A stretch of 6,095 nt of DNA from positions 1 to 6,095 of the forward strand of contig CALIQN010000051.1 in assembly GCA_938044045.1 (NCBI GenBank), read 5' to 3'. A program made the translations under genes and the position numbers. Under the pieces are notes generated by a model, which was not told the DNA's origin, did not search any database, and saw nothing but the letters and a program-made list of their open reading frames with translations. Of the stretch, positions 1 through 5,971 are shown piece by piece. Numbering within the stretch: position 1 is the stretch's first letter; each line of letters opens with the position of its first letter. The stretch comes from an uncultured Peptococcaceae bacterium (GTDB taxonomy: Bacteria; Bacillota; Peptococcia; Peptococcales; Peptococcaceae).

Positions 1-40
1 CAACATCTTATAAAAATAATTAATCCCTCTCGTCTTTAAC

Positions 41-86
41 AAGAAAACTAAAAAGCTCCCTGTTAAGGGAGCTTTTTAGTTTTCTT
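41..86 (-). terminator. Rho-independent terminator closing the minus-strand gene block
   Basis: Bases 41-61 and 66-86 form a perfect 21-bp inverted repeat around a four-base loop, with a GGGAGC/GCTCCC core. Read on the minus strand, the core is followed by a T-rich stretch (TTTTTAGTTTTCTT), which itself forms the outer 3' arm by pairing with an A-rich 5' arm. The stop codon (76-78) and last codons of the coiled-coil gene lie inside the 5' arm. The symmetry means it could also stop plus-strand transcripts entering from the left. Bases 1-40 hold nothing else I can recognise. Confidence 0.9.
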
Positions 87-585
87 CATGACCTCCTGCT
101 TGCAATGGTGCTTGGTATCCAGCATTTTGCATAGCATGAAGAGAATTTTGTATTTCATCTCGTCCTTCTTGTACAACTTCATAATAAACTGTCAATTGAT
201 TTTCTAATTTTTCCATAATATCATGTGCATACATAAAAGCACCTTCCGTAATTTCATGTGCCTGTCTTCTTGCTTCTTCAACTAAACCATCACCATAATC
301 CTTAGCTTGCAAATAAATCTCATGTTCCTCAACCATAGACATAGCACGTTCTTTGGCATCATGAATAATTCTTTCTTGCTCTTCTTGTGCTGAATGAAGA
401 ATTTTCTCTTCTTCGCGCTTAATCCACATAGCATCTTGTATTTCTCTTGGTATATTATTTCTCAATAAATCAATAATTTCATATAAATCACTAACCTCTA
501 AAACAACTTGATCTTTATTTAAAAGTGGTGCTTTACCAGTCTTTACAAGATTCTCCAATTTATCAATTAATTCGTTAATACCCAT
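76..585 (-). CDS. Soluble coiled-coil protein of unknown function (ATP synthase b / V-ATPase H-like)
   Basis: This encodes 169 residues with no signal peptide, no membrane segment and no enzymatic motif. After a short N-terminal region (about 1-50), residues 55-150 are almost continuous charged helix rich in Glu, Lys, Arg, Ala and Gln (for example EEEKILHSAQEEQERII and EEARRQAHEI). The spacing recalls the stator stalk of F-type ATP synthase subunit b or V-ATPase subunit H/E, but the N-terminal membrane anchor of AtpF is absent. Proteins like this are often named 'ATPase' or 'ATP synthase subunit B-like' in clostridial genomes; that label reflects helix resemblance, not shown function. The tail (155-169) is Gly/Gln/Glu-rich and probably disordered. 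The ATG at 585 has a strong G-rich Shine-Dalgarno (AGGGGG, 591-596), five bases upstream, overlapping the rsmD stop. The nine-base gap to rsmD indicates cotranscription. It is last in the block, directly before the terminator. A scaffold or DivIVA-like role is possible but unsupported. Confidence 0.85.
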   Translation of the reverse strand: MGINELIDKLENLVKTGKAPLLNKDQVVLEVSDLYEIIDLLRNNIPREIQDAMWIKREEEKILHSAQEEQERIIHDAKERAMSMVEEHEIYLQAKDYGDGLVEEARRQAHEITEGAFMYAHDIMEKLENQLTVYYEVVQEGRDEIQNSLHAMQNAGYQAPLQAGGHEEN

Positions 586-594
586 TTTTTCCCC

Positions 595-1137
595 CTACTT
601 TTTTCTTAAATATGTAACGGTAGTCTTACCGTAAGTCTTCTCTTTTTCCATTAAGAATAAACTACTTTCTTGTAAAAATAAAGTGTTTTTTTTACTCTCA
701 ACAATTACTAGACCATTTTGTACTAAAATATCACGTTCAATGATTAAATCAAGTACCTTATTATAGTAATTGTCCATATATGGTGGATCTAGAAAGATGA
801 TATCAAATTTATTTTGTACATCCCGTAAATATCTTAATACATCTATTGAATAAATATTAGAAGCCTCTTCATATTTTGCTAATAATATATTTTTTTTTAA
901 TACTTGTAGGGCTTTAAAATCATTTTCAACAAAAATAACTTTTTCTGCACCTCTACTAAGAGCTTCTAGACCCATTGCACCAGTGCCAGCAAATAAATCC
1001 AGTATTTTACAACCCTTTATAGTAAATTGTAAACGACTAAAAATAGCTTCTCTCACATTATCTTTAGTTGGTCTAGTATGATTACCATCTAATGTACTAA
1101 GCTTAAGTCCCCTCTTTTCTCCTGATATAATTCTCAT
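595..1137 (-). CDS. rsmD: 16S rRNA (guanine(966)-N(2))-methyltransferase RsmD
   Basis: RsmD transfers a methyl group from S-adenosylmethionine to N2 of G966 (E. coli numbering) of 16S rRNA during 30S assembly, in the cytoplasm. The 180-residue product has the family's usual length. Its landmarks, in order, are the N-terminal MRIISGEKRG, the conserved TRPTKDNVREAIF block (21-33), the SAM-binding glycine loop DLFAGTGAMG (47-56), the acidic end of strand 2 (VEND, 70-73), and the catalytic N6/N2-type motif DPPY (117-120). The C-terminal strands end in YGKTTVTYLRKK. The start ATG overlaps the recG stop as ATGA (1134-1137). Only a weak GGAAA lies upstream, so translation is probably coupled to recG. 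The recG-rsmD adjacency is common in Firmicutes. A run of nine A residues on the coding strand (890-898) encodes part of K-K-N at 81-83. No key residue is missing. Confidence 0.96.
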   Translation of the reverse strand: MRIISGEKRGLKLSTLDGNHTRPTKDNVREAIFSRLQFTIKGCKILDLFAGTGAMGLEALSRGAEKVIFVENDFKALQVLKKNILLAKYEEASNIYSIDVLRYLRDVQNKFDIIFLDPPYMDNYYNKVLDLIIERDILVQNGLVIVESKKNTLFLQESSLFLMEKEKTYGKTTVTYLRKK

Positions 1138-3143
1138 AAGGCAATATTTTCCATATAATATTTTATATAAAAATCCATATTATTAACCGACTCCTCATTT
1201 AAAATTTTCCTAGCAATTATCAGCTCATCTATATTTGATTTGAAATTTGCTAAATTCAGCATAGGTAAACCATGCTGCTTTAGGCCAATAAATTCACCAG
1301 GTCCTCTTAGCTTTAAGTCTTCCTCTGCAATTTGAAAACCATCCTTGGATTTTACTATAATTTCCATCCGCTTTCTTACTTCCTCAGAAGTATTATTACT
1401 GACAAAAAAAGCATAAGATTTTAAACTTCCTCTACCCACTCGACCACGCAATTGATGTAATTGTGCTAAACCAAATCTTTCAGCATTTTCAATAACCATA
1501 ATTGAAGCATTAGGCACATCAATCCCCACCTCTATAACGGTTGTTGATACTAAAACTTTTATCTTGCCCTCTAAAAACTCCTGCATCAACCTATGTTTAG
1601 TCTCAGTATTCATTCTACCATGTAAAAGCTGGACTTCAAAAGGTGAAAGATAATTTTTTAATTCTTCTGTCAGCACTTCGACATTTTTTAGTTCTCCTAA
1701 TCTCGTTTTTTCAATTAAAGGACAAATAAAAAAAGCTTGTTCTCCTAATTTTAAATGCTGATAAATAAACTTATAAAGTTCTTTCTTTTTTTTATCTGTT
1801 ATCCAATAACTCTCTATTTTCTTTCTTTCTAATGGTAATTCATCAATCACTGAGTGTTTTAAATTACCATAAACACTCAGCGCTAAAGAACGAGGAATAG
1901 GTGTAGCTGTCATAATTAAAGAATCAACTAATTCACCTTTTTTATAAAGTGCTTCTCTTTGTTTAACGCCAAATCTATGTTGCTCATCTATAACTATAGT
2001 TTTCAAATTATTAAAAAGAACTCTTGGCTCTAATAAAGCATGGGTGCCAATAACGATATCTATTTCGCCATTTCTAAGTTTAGCCAAAATATCATCTCTA
2101 TCTGCTCCTTTAACATGACTAGAATAATAAGATAAGTTAATATTGGTATCCTTAAATAAGATCTTTAGATTATTATAATGTTGTTGTGCTAATAATTCTG
2201 TAGGCGCAATCATAGCACTTTGTCCTCCTGAACTAAGAGCCTTCATTAATACATACATTGCTACTAAAGTTTTTCCACTACCTACATCACCTTGTAATAA
2301 TCTTTTCATTTGTGTCGATGATTCCAAATCATTTTTTATTTCTTTAATTACTTTTTTTTGAGCATTTGTCAAAGAAAATGGCAATTTTTTAACAATCTCC
2401 CAAAATAAATCATCTTTTCCATTCAAAGGAAACCCAGATACACTATCTTTTTGATTTAAATCTAAACACGATAAAAAGATTAACCATTCATAAATAATCA
2501 TACTACGTTTCGCTTTATTAATACTAGTTATATTTTGAGGTCTGTGTAAATTTAACATAGCTTTGTTAAATGAAGTAAGATCATATTTTTCCCTTGTGCT
2601 ACTGGATAATATTTCAAAAAGAGGATTTTCAATGAGATATGTTAGCACTTGATCTATAAATTTTCTTAAAACCTCGCTACTTAGTTGTTTAGTACCTAAA
2701 TAAACCGGTTGAATACACAGTAAATTTTGTAGGTCTGTTTCATTAGAGATTTTATAAAAATCCCTAACTATTAAATTTTTAGGTAATCTTGAGGTTAATT
2801 TTCCAAAAAAAATATATTTCCTTCCTATTTTCAGAGATTGTTTCAGCCATCCTTGATTAAACCATAATACAGACATGTTTCCCTGATTGCTCGTAATATT
2901 AGCTTTCAAATATTTTTTCCCACGATATGTATCATATTCCTTGATACTCACCAATTCTCCAAAATATACCATCTCACTAGTAAGATCAACTCTATCTATA
3001 TTGTCAAGTGTAGTCCAATCATCATAACGAAAAGGAAAATGAAACAAAAAATCAATATTTTTTTTTATACCCATATTATGTAAAAAATTAAGTTTCTTTT
3101 CTCCAATACCATCTAATACAATGGGACTATCAAAATAATTCAT
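1134..3143 (-). CDS. recG: ATP-dependent DNA helicase RecG
   Basis: RecG is a superfamily 2 double-stranded DNA translocase that regresses stalled forks and branch-migrates Holliday junctions and R-loops. From the ATG at 3143 the product is 669 residues, within the family's normal range. Positions below count from the in-frame ATG at 3152, three codons upstream. A helix-hairpin-helix-like start (LDGIGEKKL, 13-21) leads into the OB-fold wedge (about 60-135, with FNQGWLKQSL at 98-107). Helicase motifs follow: Walker A GDVGSGKT (288-295), DEQH (389-392) with RFG, TATPIPRSLA (415-424), STTVIEVGIDVP (536-547) and QLRGRVGRG (567-575). The diagnostic RecG C-terminal block is DLKLRGPGEFIGLKQHG (612-628). 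I prefer the 3143 start because AAGGA (3152-3156) sits eight bases before it, while it directly abuts the upstream ATG. The gene overlaps rsmD by four bases. No catalytic residue is missing. Confidence 0.97.
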   Translation of the reverse strand: MNYFDSPIVLDGIGEKKLNFLHNMGIKKNIDFLFHFPFRYDDWTTLDNIDRVDLTSEMVYFGELVSIKEYDTYRGKKYLKANITSNQGNMSVLWFNQGWLKQSLKIGRKYIFFGKLTSRLPKNLIVRDFYKISNETDLQNLLCIQPVYLGTKQLSSEVLRKFIDQVLTYLIENPLFEILSSSTREKYDLTSFNKAMLNLHRPQNITSINKAKRSMIIYEWLIFLSCLDLNQKDSVSGFPLNGKDDLFWEIVKKLPFSLTNAQKKVIKEIKNDLESSTQMKRLLQGDVGSGKTLVAMYVLMKALSSGGQSAMIAPTELLAQQHYNNLKILFKDTNINLSYYSSHVKGADRDDILAKLRNGEIDIVIGTHALLEPRVLFNNLKTIVIDEQHRFGVKQREALYKKGELVDSLIMTATPIPRSLALSVYGNLKHSVIDELPLERKKIESYWITDKKKKELYKFIYQHLKLGEQAFFICPLIEKTRLGELKNVEVLTEELKNYLSPFEVQLLHGRMNTETKHRLMQEFLEGKIKVLVSTTVIEVGIDVPNASIMVIENAERFGLAQLHQLRGRVGRGSLKSYAFFVSNNTSEEVRKRMEIIVKSKDGFQIAEEDLKLRGPGEFIGLKQHGLPMLNLANFKSNIDELIIARKILNEESVNNMDFYIKYYMENIAL

Positions 3144-3151
3144 TTGTATCA

Positions 3152-3156
3152 TCCTT
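3152..3156 (-). promoter_or_regulatory. Shine-Dalgarno site that decides the recG start
   Basis: On the minus strand, AAGGA is followed by TGATACAA and then ATG at 3143, an eight-base spacer that suits ribosome binding. The in-frame ATG at 3150-3152 shares its first base with this site, so it could not use it. The next purine-rich stretch upstream (AAAGAG) is too far away. This argues that the protein begins M-N-Y-F-D rather than M-I-Q-M-N-Y-F-D. Confidence 0.6.
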
Positions 3157-3171
3157 ATATATGCTCTTTAC

Positions 3172-3211
3172 ATAGAAAGAAGGGCAAACCAAGTCGCCCC
3201 TCTCTTTCTAT
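3172..3211 (-). terminator. Imperfect hairpin between holA and recG, possible (partial) terminator
   Basis: Bases 3172-3185 and 3196-3211 pair as nine A/T-rich base pairs, an inner GGGC/GCCC core with two bulged bases in the right arm, and a ten-base loop. On the minus strand the core is followed by TTCTTTCTAT, a U-rich 3' arm, as in Firmicute terminators. It lies 33 bases after the holA stop and 28 bases before the preferred recG start. It may end or attenuate holA transcription, or merely separate two cotranscribed pairs. I see no convincing recG promoter after it, so complete termination is doubtful. Confidence 0.5.
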
Positions 3212-3244
3212 ATAGATAAAAATAACTATTTCATGTACTCGTTT

Positions 3245-4225
3245 TTATTTAGAAACACACAAAATCAAATGAATAATTACATCCTCCATAAAAGCTTTAT
3301 CGTCAATAATTTGTGTTGTTTTTAACTTAAGATCAATCTCCATAAGATACTCTAAACTATTACATAAAACTTTAGTTTGTAAATATTGACTTTGCTTACT
3401 TGCCTTCTTTATCACAAAAGAATGTTTTTGGAGAATTTTTTCCATTTCTCTAAGTGATTTTTTTTCATTCATTAATACCTTAACTACTAATAATATTTTA
3501 ATATTATTAATTAAATGATAAATTACCTTTGGTACCGGTTCTTTCAATAAAAACAAATTTTCCCATGCTTGATAAGCTTTGGATATATTTTTCTCAAAAA
3601 TACCATCAAGCAAGGTAAAGATAGTTTCATGAACACTAGGTATCTCTACTTTTTTTAAATATTCCTTAGAAATACTTTCCGAGCCCCAAATGTACAAACT
3701 TGCCTTGGCAAACTCCTCTTCTAAAATATCCAAAGAAACATATTTCATTTTATCCAATAAATATAATCTTGCACTTTTATCTAATTTTTTCTCATACTGT
3801 TCTTCCCACATTGTAAGAACTTGATTTTGGCTGTTCTGGTCTATGCCTTCATACCATTTACTGTCACTTTTATCCGCTAACTTTTTCAATAAAACATTTG
3901 TTTTTTTTACATTATTTAAAAGTAATATAAATATACTTTTAATGTTAGGATTATCAAAATACGATACTAGTTTCATCTCATCTGATTTAGCTAATTTTTT
4001 ATCCAAAAATATGGGATTTTTCAGAATATAAATCCTCTTTGGGGTTAGCAAGGGCAACGTATTTAAAGTAAGAAGTAAAGTGTCAATATCAATCTCTGAG
4101 GATAAGTATTCTTCATAGATATTACCATATCGTATTTTCAATCCAGTAATTAACTTTTCCAATTGTTTTTCTATTAGATACTCATTTTCTCCATAATATA
4201 AATAGCACACTTTCTCATCTTGCAT
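3245..4225 (-). CDS. holA: DNA polymerase III subunit delta (clamp loader)
   Basis: HolA is the 'wrench' subunit of the clamp loader that opens the beta sliding clamp for loading onto primed DNA. The 326-residue product has the family's normal length. The N-terminal signature YLYYGENEYLIEKQLEKL (8-25) is the conserved start of domain I. A central AAA+-like region contains LPLLTPKRIYILKN (57-70), the usual site of the clamp-binding element, and IKSIFILLLNN (95-105). As in other delta subunits, there is no Walker A, because the subunit does not bind ATP. The C-terminal helical collar domain ends with DLKLKTTQIID (298-308) and the following helix, matching the family's D-x-x-(L)K motif. The ATG at 4223-4225 overlaps the preceding gene's stop as TAATG, and the Shine-Dalgarno (AGGTAGGA) lies within that gene's last codons, indicating translational coupling. 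Identification is firm, although delta subunits are poorly conserved. Confidence 0.93.
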   Translation of the reverse strand: MQDEKVCYLYYGENEYLIEKQLEKLITGLKIRYGNIYEEYLSSEIDIDTLLLTLNTLPLLTPKRIYILKNPIFLDKKLAKSDEMKLVSYFDNPNIKSIFILLLNNVKKTNVLLKKLADKSDSKWYEGIDQNSQNQVLTMWEEQYEKKLDKSARLYLLDKMKYVSLDILEEEFAKASLYIWGSESISKEYLKKVEIPSVHETIFTLLDGIFEKNISKAYQAWENLFLLKEPVPKVIYHLINNIKILLVVKVLMNEKKSLREMEKILQKHSFVIKKASKQSQYLQTKVLCNSLEYLMEIDLKLKTTQIIDDKAFMEDVIIHLILCVSK

Positions 4226-5622
4226 TACATCCTACCTTTTTTTATTATTCTTTCTTCTATTTTTTTACGCCCTTGAGAAGATCCAAGACTAGGTTTTTTT
4301 AAAAAGCTAGAGGAATCCTCCTTGGGTGGCAATAATGTAGTATTTTTAGTTTTTGCCTGTCTAGTCTTTGTATTTTTTGAATTATGATTAATATTGCTCC
4401 TAGAAGTTGGACGTGTATTTCTTGACCTCATCCTTCTATTTCGTCTTTTGCGTTTCAATAACTTTCTATAGAAAAATCCCAATAGTATAACTAAAAGAAC
4501 TATGAGAAAAATTATTAATTTTTTAGATTGATCCTTTTTTACACTTTCACTAGCAATCAAAGAAATATCCTTCACCTTGTCTTTACCAGAATAAATTGAT
4601 AAAACTCCTATTTTTTCTCCTTTTTCCACTGGAAGAGTTAGTTTGTTAATCGTCGTTTTTTGGGTTAAATTTGAAGGACTGTTAGTTGCTATTGTTGTTT
4701 GATACTCCTCCCCAGCCACTACTCTAAGACTTTTTGTATCAGAATAATTCAATGTAGTAATCAAATCACTCTGATTGACAATCTTCTGTCGCTCTGTACC
4801 ATCAGCCCCTAATTGAAGCAAATCAGACATCGCACTGGCTAAGCCTTCACGATTAGTACTTTCACAGATAACGCCAACAATATGTCTCTTCTCTAATTCT
4901 GCTCCAGCAATCAAACCATAAGTTCCATTTTTAGCATCAATATATTTAATTCCTATCGACTCTGGCAAAAGATCTTTAAAAATATTTACATTGGGTATAT
5001 TATTCTTTGAGAAAAGATTACTTGTCCAATTCATCGATAGACGATTAGCATATTTGACATAATTGCTATTTTTTACAACATAACCTGCTAACTTTGCCAT
5101 ATCTAAAGTTGTCGTTTTTTGATCTTTATTATATCCATAAACTGATGTAAAAGATGTATCTTTCATTCCTATTTCTTGGGCTTTACTATTCATCATTTTT
5201 AGAAACTCTTCTTCAGATTTTCCTATATGAAGCGCTATGGCATAGGCTGCATCATTAGCATTATAAATAATCAACCCTTCTACTAAACTTTCTAAAGAAA
5301 GTTCTTCCCCTTCATCTAAATACAGTCTATTGGAATACTCAATATCACTAGGTAGTTTAGGTATCGTTACCTTATCGGTAAGGGTTCCCTTTTCTAAAGC
5401 AATAAGTGCTGTAATAATTTGAGCAGTTTCTGCGGGCTGTTCAACTATTGTATACTTCTTCCCAAATAACACCTCATTAGTGTCTGCATCATAAATAACA
5501 TAACTTCCTGCTTGCACATCAGGTAAATTTTTTGTAATAATATCTGCTCTTAAAGCACTTGCATGAAAAGTAATTGAAATCAGTAAGACTAACAAAAACA
5601 CACCAGTAAAGTATCTTTTCAT
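4225..5622 (-). CDS. DacF/PBP5-family D-Ala-D-Ala carboxypeptidase homologue, apparently catalytically dead, membrane-anchored
   Basis: The family removes the terminal D-Ala from peptidoglycan stem peptides outside the cytoplasmic membrane. This 465-residue protein starts with a signal peptide (1-23, KR then a hydrophobic core, likely cleavage after ASA). A peptidase S11 domain follows (about 34-255), then a PBP5 C-terminal-like beta domain (about 280-355), a transmembrane helix (about 369-385) and a very basic tail to 465. The fold is recognisable from YDADTNEVLFGKK, ITALIALEKG, LVEGLIIYNANDAAYAIA and IGIKYIDAKNGTYGLIAGAE. All three active-site motifs are replaced: SxxK is E65-T-A-Q68, SxN is N121-A-N123 and KTG is K226-Y-I. 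The usual His before the TT(A/L)-D segment is also absent (DQKTTTLD). I read the codons directly, and the reading frame is intact. A structural or regulatory pseudoenzyme role is inferred. AAGGAG (5630-5635) lies seven bases before the ATG. The gene is translationally linked to holA downstream. I give no symbol because dacF would imply activity. Confidence 0.88.
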   Translation of the reverse strand: MKRYFTGVFLLVLLISITFHASALRADIITKNLPDVQAGSYVIYDADTNEVLFGKKYTIVEQPAETAQIITALIALEKGTLTDKVTIPKLPSDIEYSNRLYLDEGEELSLESLVEGLIIYNANDAAYAIALHIGKSEEEFLKMMNSKAQEIGMKDTSFTSVYGYNKDQKTTTLDMAKLAGYVVKNSNYVKYANRLSMNWTSNLFSKNNIPNVNIFKDLLPESIGIKYIDAKNGTYGLIAGAELEKRHIVGVICESTNREGLASAMSDLLQLGADGTERQKIVNQSDLITTLNYSDTKSLRVVAGEEYQTTIATNSPSNLTQKTTINKLTLPVEKGEKIGVLSIYSGKDKVKDISLIASESVKKDQSKKLIIFLIVLLVILLGFFYRKLLKRKRRNRRMRSRNTRPTSRSNINHNSKNTKTRQAKTKNTTLLPPKEDSSSFLKKPSLGSSQGRKKIEERIIKKGRM

Positions 5623-5768
5623 TCTTTCTCTCCTTATGCCAATTATACTAATTGCTCTCTAAGTCTACCCTAAATCTTTCTGATTTTCTAGTAATTACAT
5701 CTATTTGTTGAAAAATTGCAAACTTAATATTCATTGCACATCATTTTTTAAGTTTATATGAAATTAAT

Positions 5769-5797
5769 ATTATATAAATTGTTTATGTTTTTGTATA
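5769..5797 (-). promoter_or_regulatory. Candidate sigma-70-type promoter for the DacF-like gene and holA
   Basis: On the minus strand, TATACA (5792-5797) is followed by a 17-base spacer and a perfect TATAAT (5769-5774). Transcription would start near 5762 and leave a leader of about 140 bases before the ATG. The -35 box matches consensus at four of six positions, and the region is so AT-rich that chance matches are likely. Confidence 0.4.
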
Positions 5798-5870
5798 TTA
5801 AAATTACAGTCTATGTCTTAACCAACTAATAGACTAATTTTTATCAGTTTACTGTTGTAATTTCAATATA
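5794..5870. repeat. 15-bp inverted repeat spanning both -35 boxes, possible operator
   Basis: Bases 5794-5808 (TATATTAAAATTACA) and 5856-5870 (TGTAATTTCAATATA) are inverted copies with one mismatch (5800 against 5864). The left arm overlaps the candidate minus-strand -35 box and the right arm overlaps the plus-strand -35 box. Nested inside is a 7-bp inverted repeat, AGTCTAT (5808-5814) and ATAGACT (5829-5835). The layout would suit a DNA-looping or cooperatively binding regulator acting on both genes. That role is inference. Confidence 0.5.
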
Positions 5871-5883
5871 AAAGCTATATAAT
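5855..5883 (+). promoter_or_regulatory. Sigma-70-type promoter for the DUF898 gene
   Basis: TTGTAA (5855-5860), a 17-base spacer and a perfect TATAAT (5878-5883) form a well-spaced housekeeping promoter. Transcription should begin near 5890, about 80 bases before the ATG at 5972. The leader would then consist almost entirely of the palindrome at 5896-5949 plus the ribosome binding site. Confidence 0.65.
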
Positions 5884-5895
5884 GACAACTGTGCC

Positions 5896-5949
5896 AATAA
5901 TTTTATCAATGTATTAAATAATATTATTTAATACATTGATAAAATTATT
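5896..5949. repeat. Perfect 54-bp palindrome in the leader of the DUF898 gene
   Basis: Two 27-bp arms meet with no spacer around the centre AAT|ATT (5922/5923), and every base pairs. Symmetry stops at 5895/5950. In RNA it would fold into a stem of about 25 bp that begins a few bases from the predicted 5' end and finishes nine bases before the AGGAGG site. It is not followed by a T-run, so it does not look like a terminator. A dimeric-regulator operator, an mRNA-stabilising 5' hairpin or a translation control element are all possible. I do not recognise a known regulator box. Confidence 0.85.
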
Positions 5950-5971
5950 ATATTGTATAGGAGGATAGTTT

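Larger units (their letters stand above)
5623..5971. other. Divergent intergenic region (349 bases) with paired promoters and inverted repeats
   Basis: This very AT-rich gap separates the minus-strand pseudoenzyme gene from the plus-strand DUF898 gene. It holds candidate promoters in both directions, a 15-bp inverted repeat spanning their -35 boxes, a long perfect palindrome, and a weak 8-bp inverted repeat (5720-5727 with 5748-5755) in the predicted minus-strand leader. ATTGCA occurs twice, 18 bases apart (5715 and 5733). I see no tRNA, recognisable riboswitch or credible small gene. Confidence 0.7.

Noticed and set aside
3843..4031. Plus-strand open frame of 62 codons inside holA
   Set aside because: It lies wholly opposite holA, which is a clear family member, and its product matches no family I recognise. 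AT-rich Lys/Asn/Phe codons read in reverse readily give such frames.
4225..5622. Loss of the active-site motifs explained by frameshift or sequencing error
   Set aside because: The frame is open throughout. Conserved residues flank each motif in the correct frame (for example NDAAYAIA and ITALIALE), and each change is a clean substitution, some needing more than one base change.
5642..5647. Perfect minus-strand TATAAT close to the DacF-like start
   Set aside because: No acceptable -35 box lies 16-18 bases upstream, and the implied start site would fall on the Shine-Dalgarno itself. The more distant TATACA-17-TATAAT is better spaced, although neither is proven.
5758..5829. 23-codon plus-strand open frame in the divergent intergenic region
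   Set aside because: There is no Shine-Dalgarno before the ATG, the composition matches the surrounding non-coding DNA, and it overlaps the candidate promoters and inverted repeat.
5896..5949. Palindrome read as a Rho-independent terminator
   Set aside because: It has no GC-rich core and no T-run on either side, and it lies between a promoter and a strong ribosome binding site.
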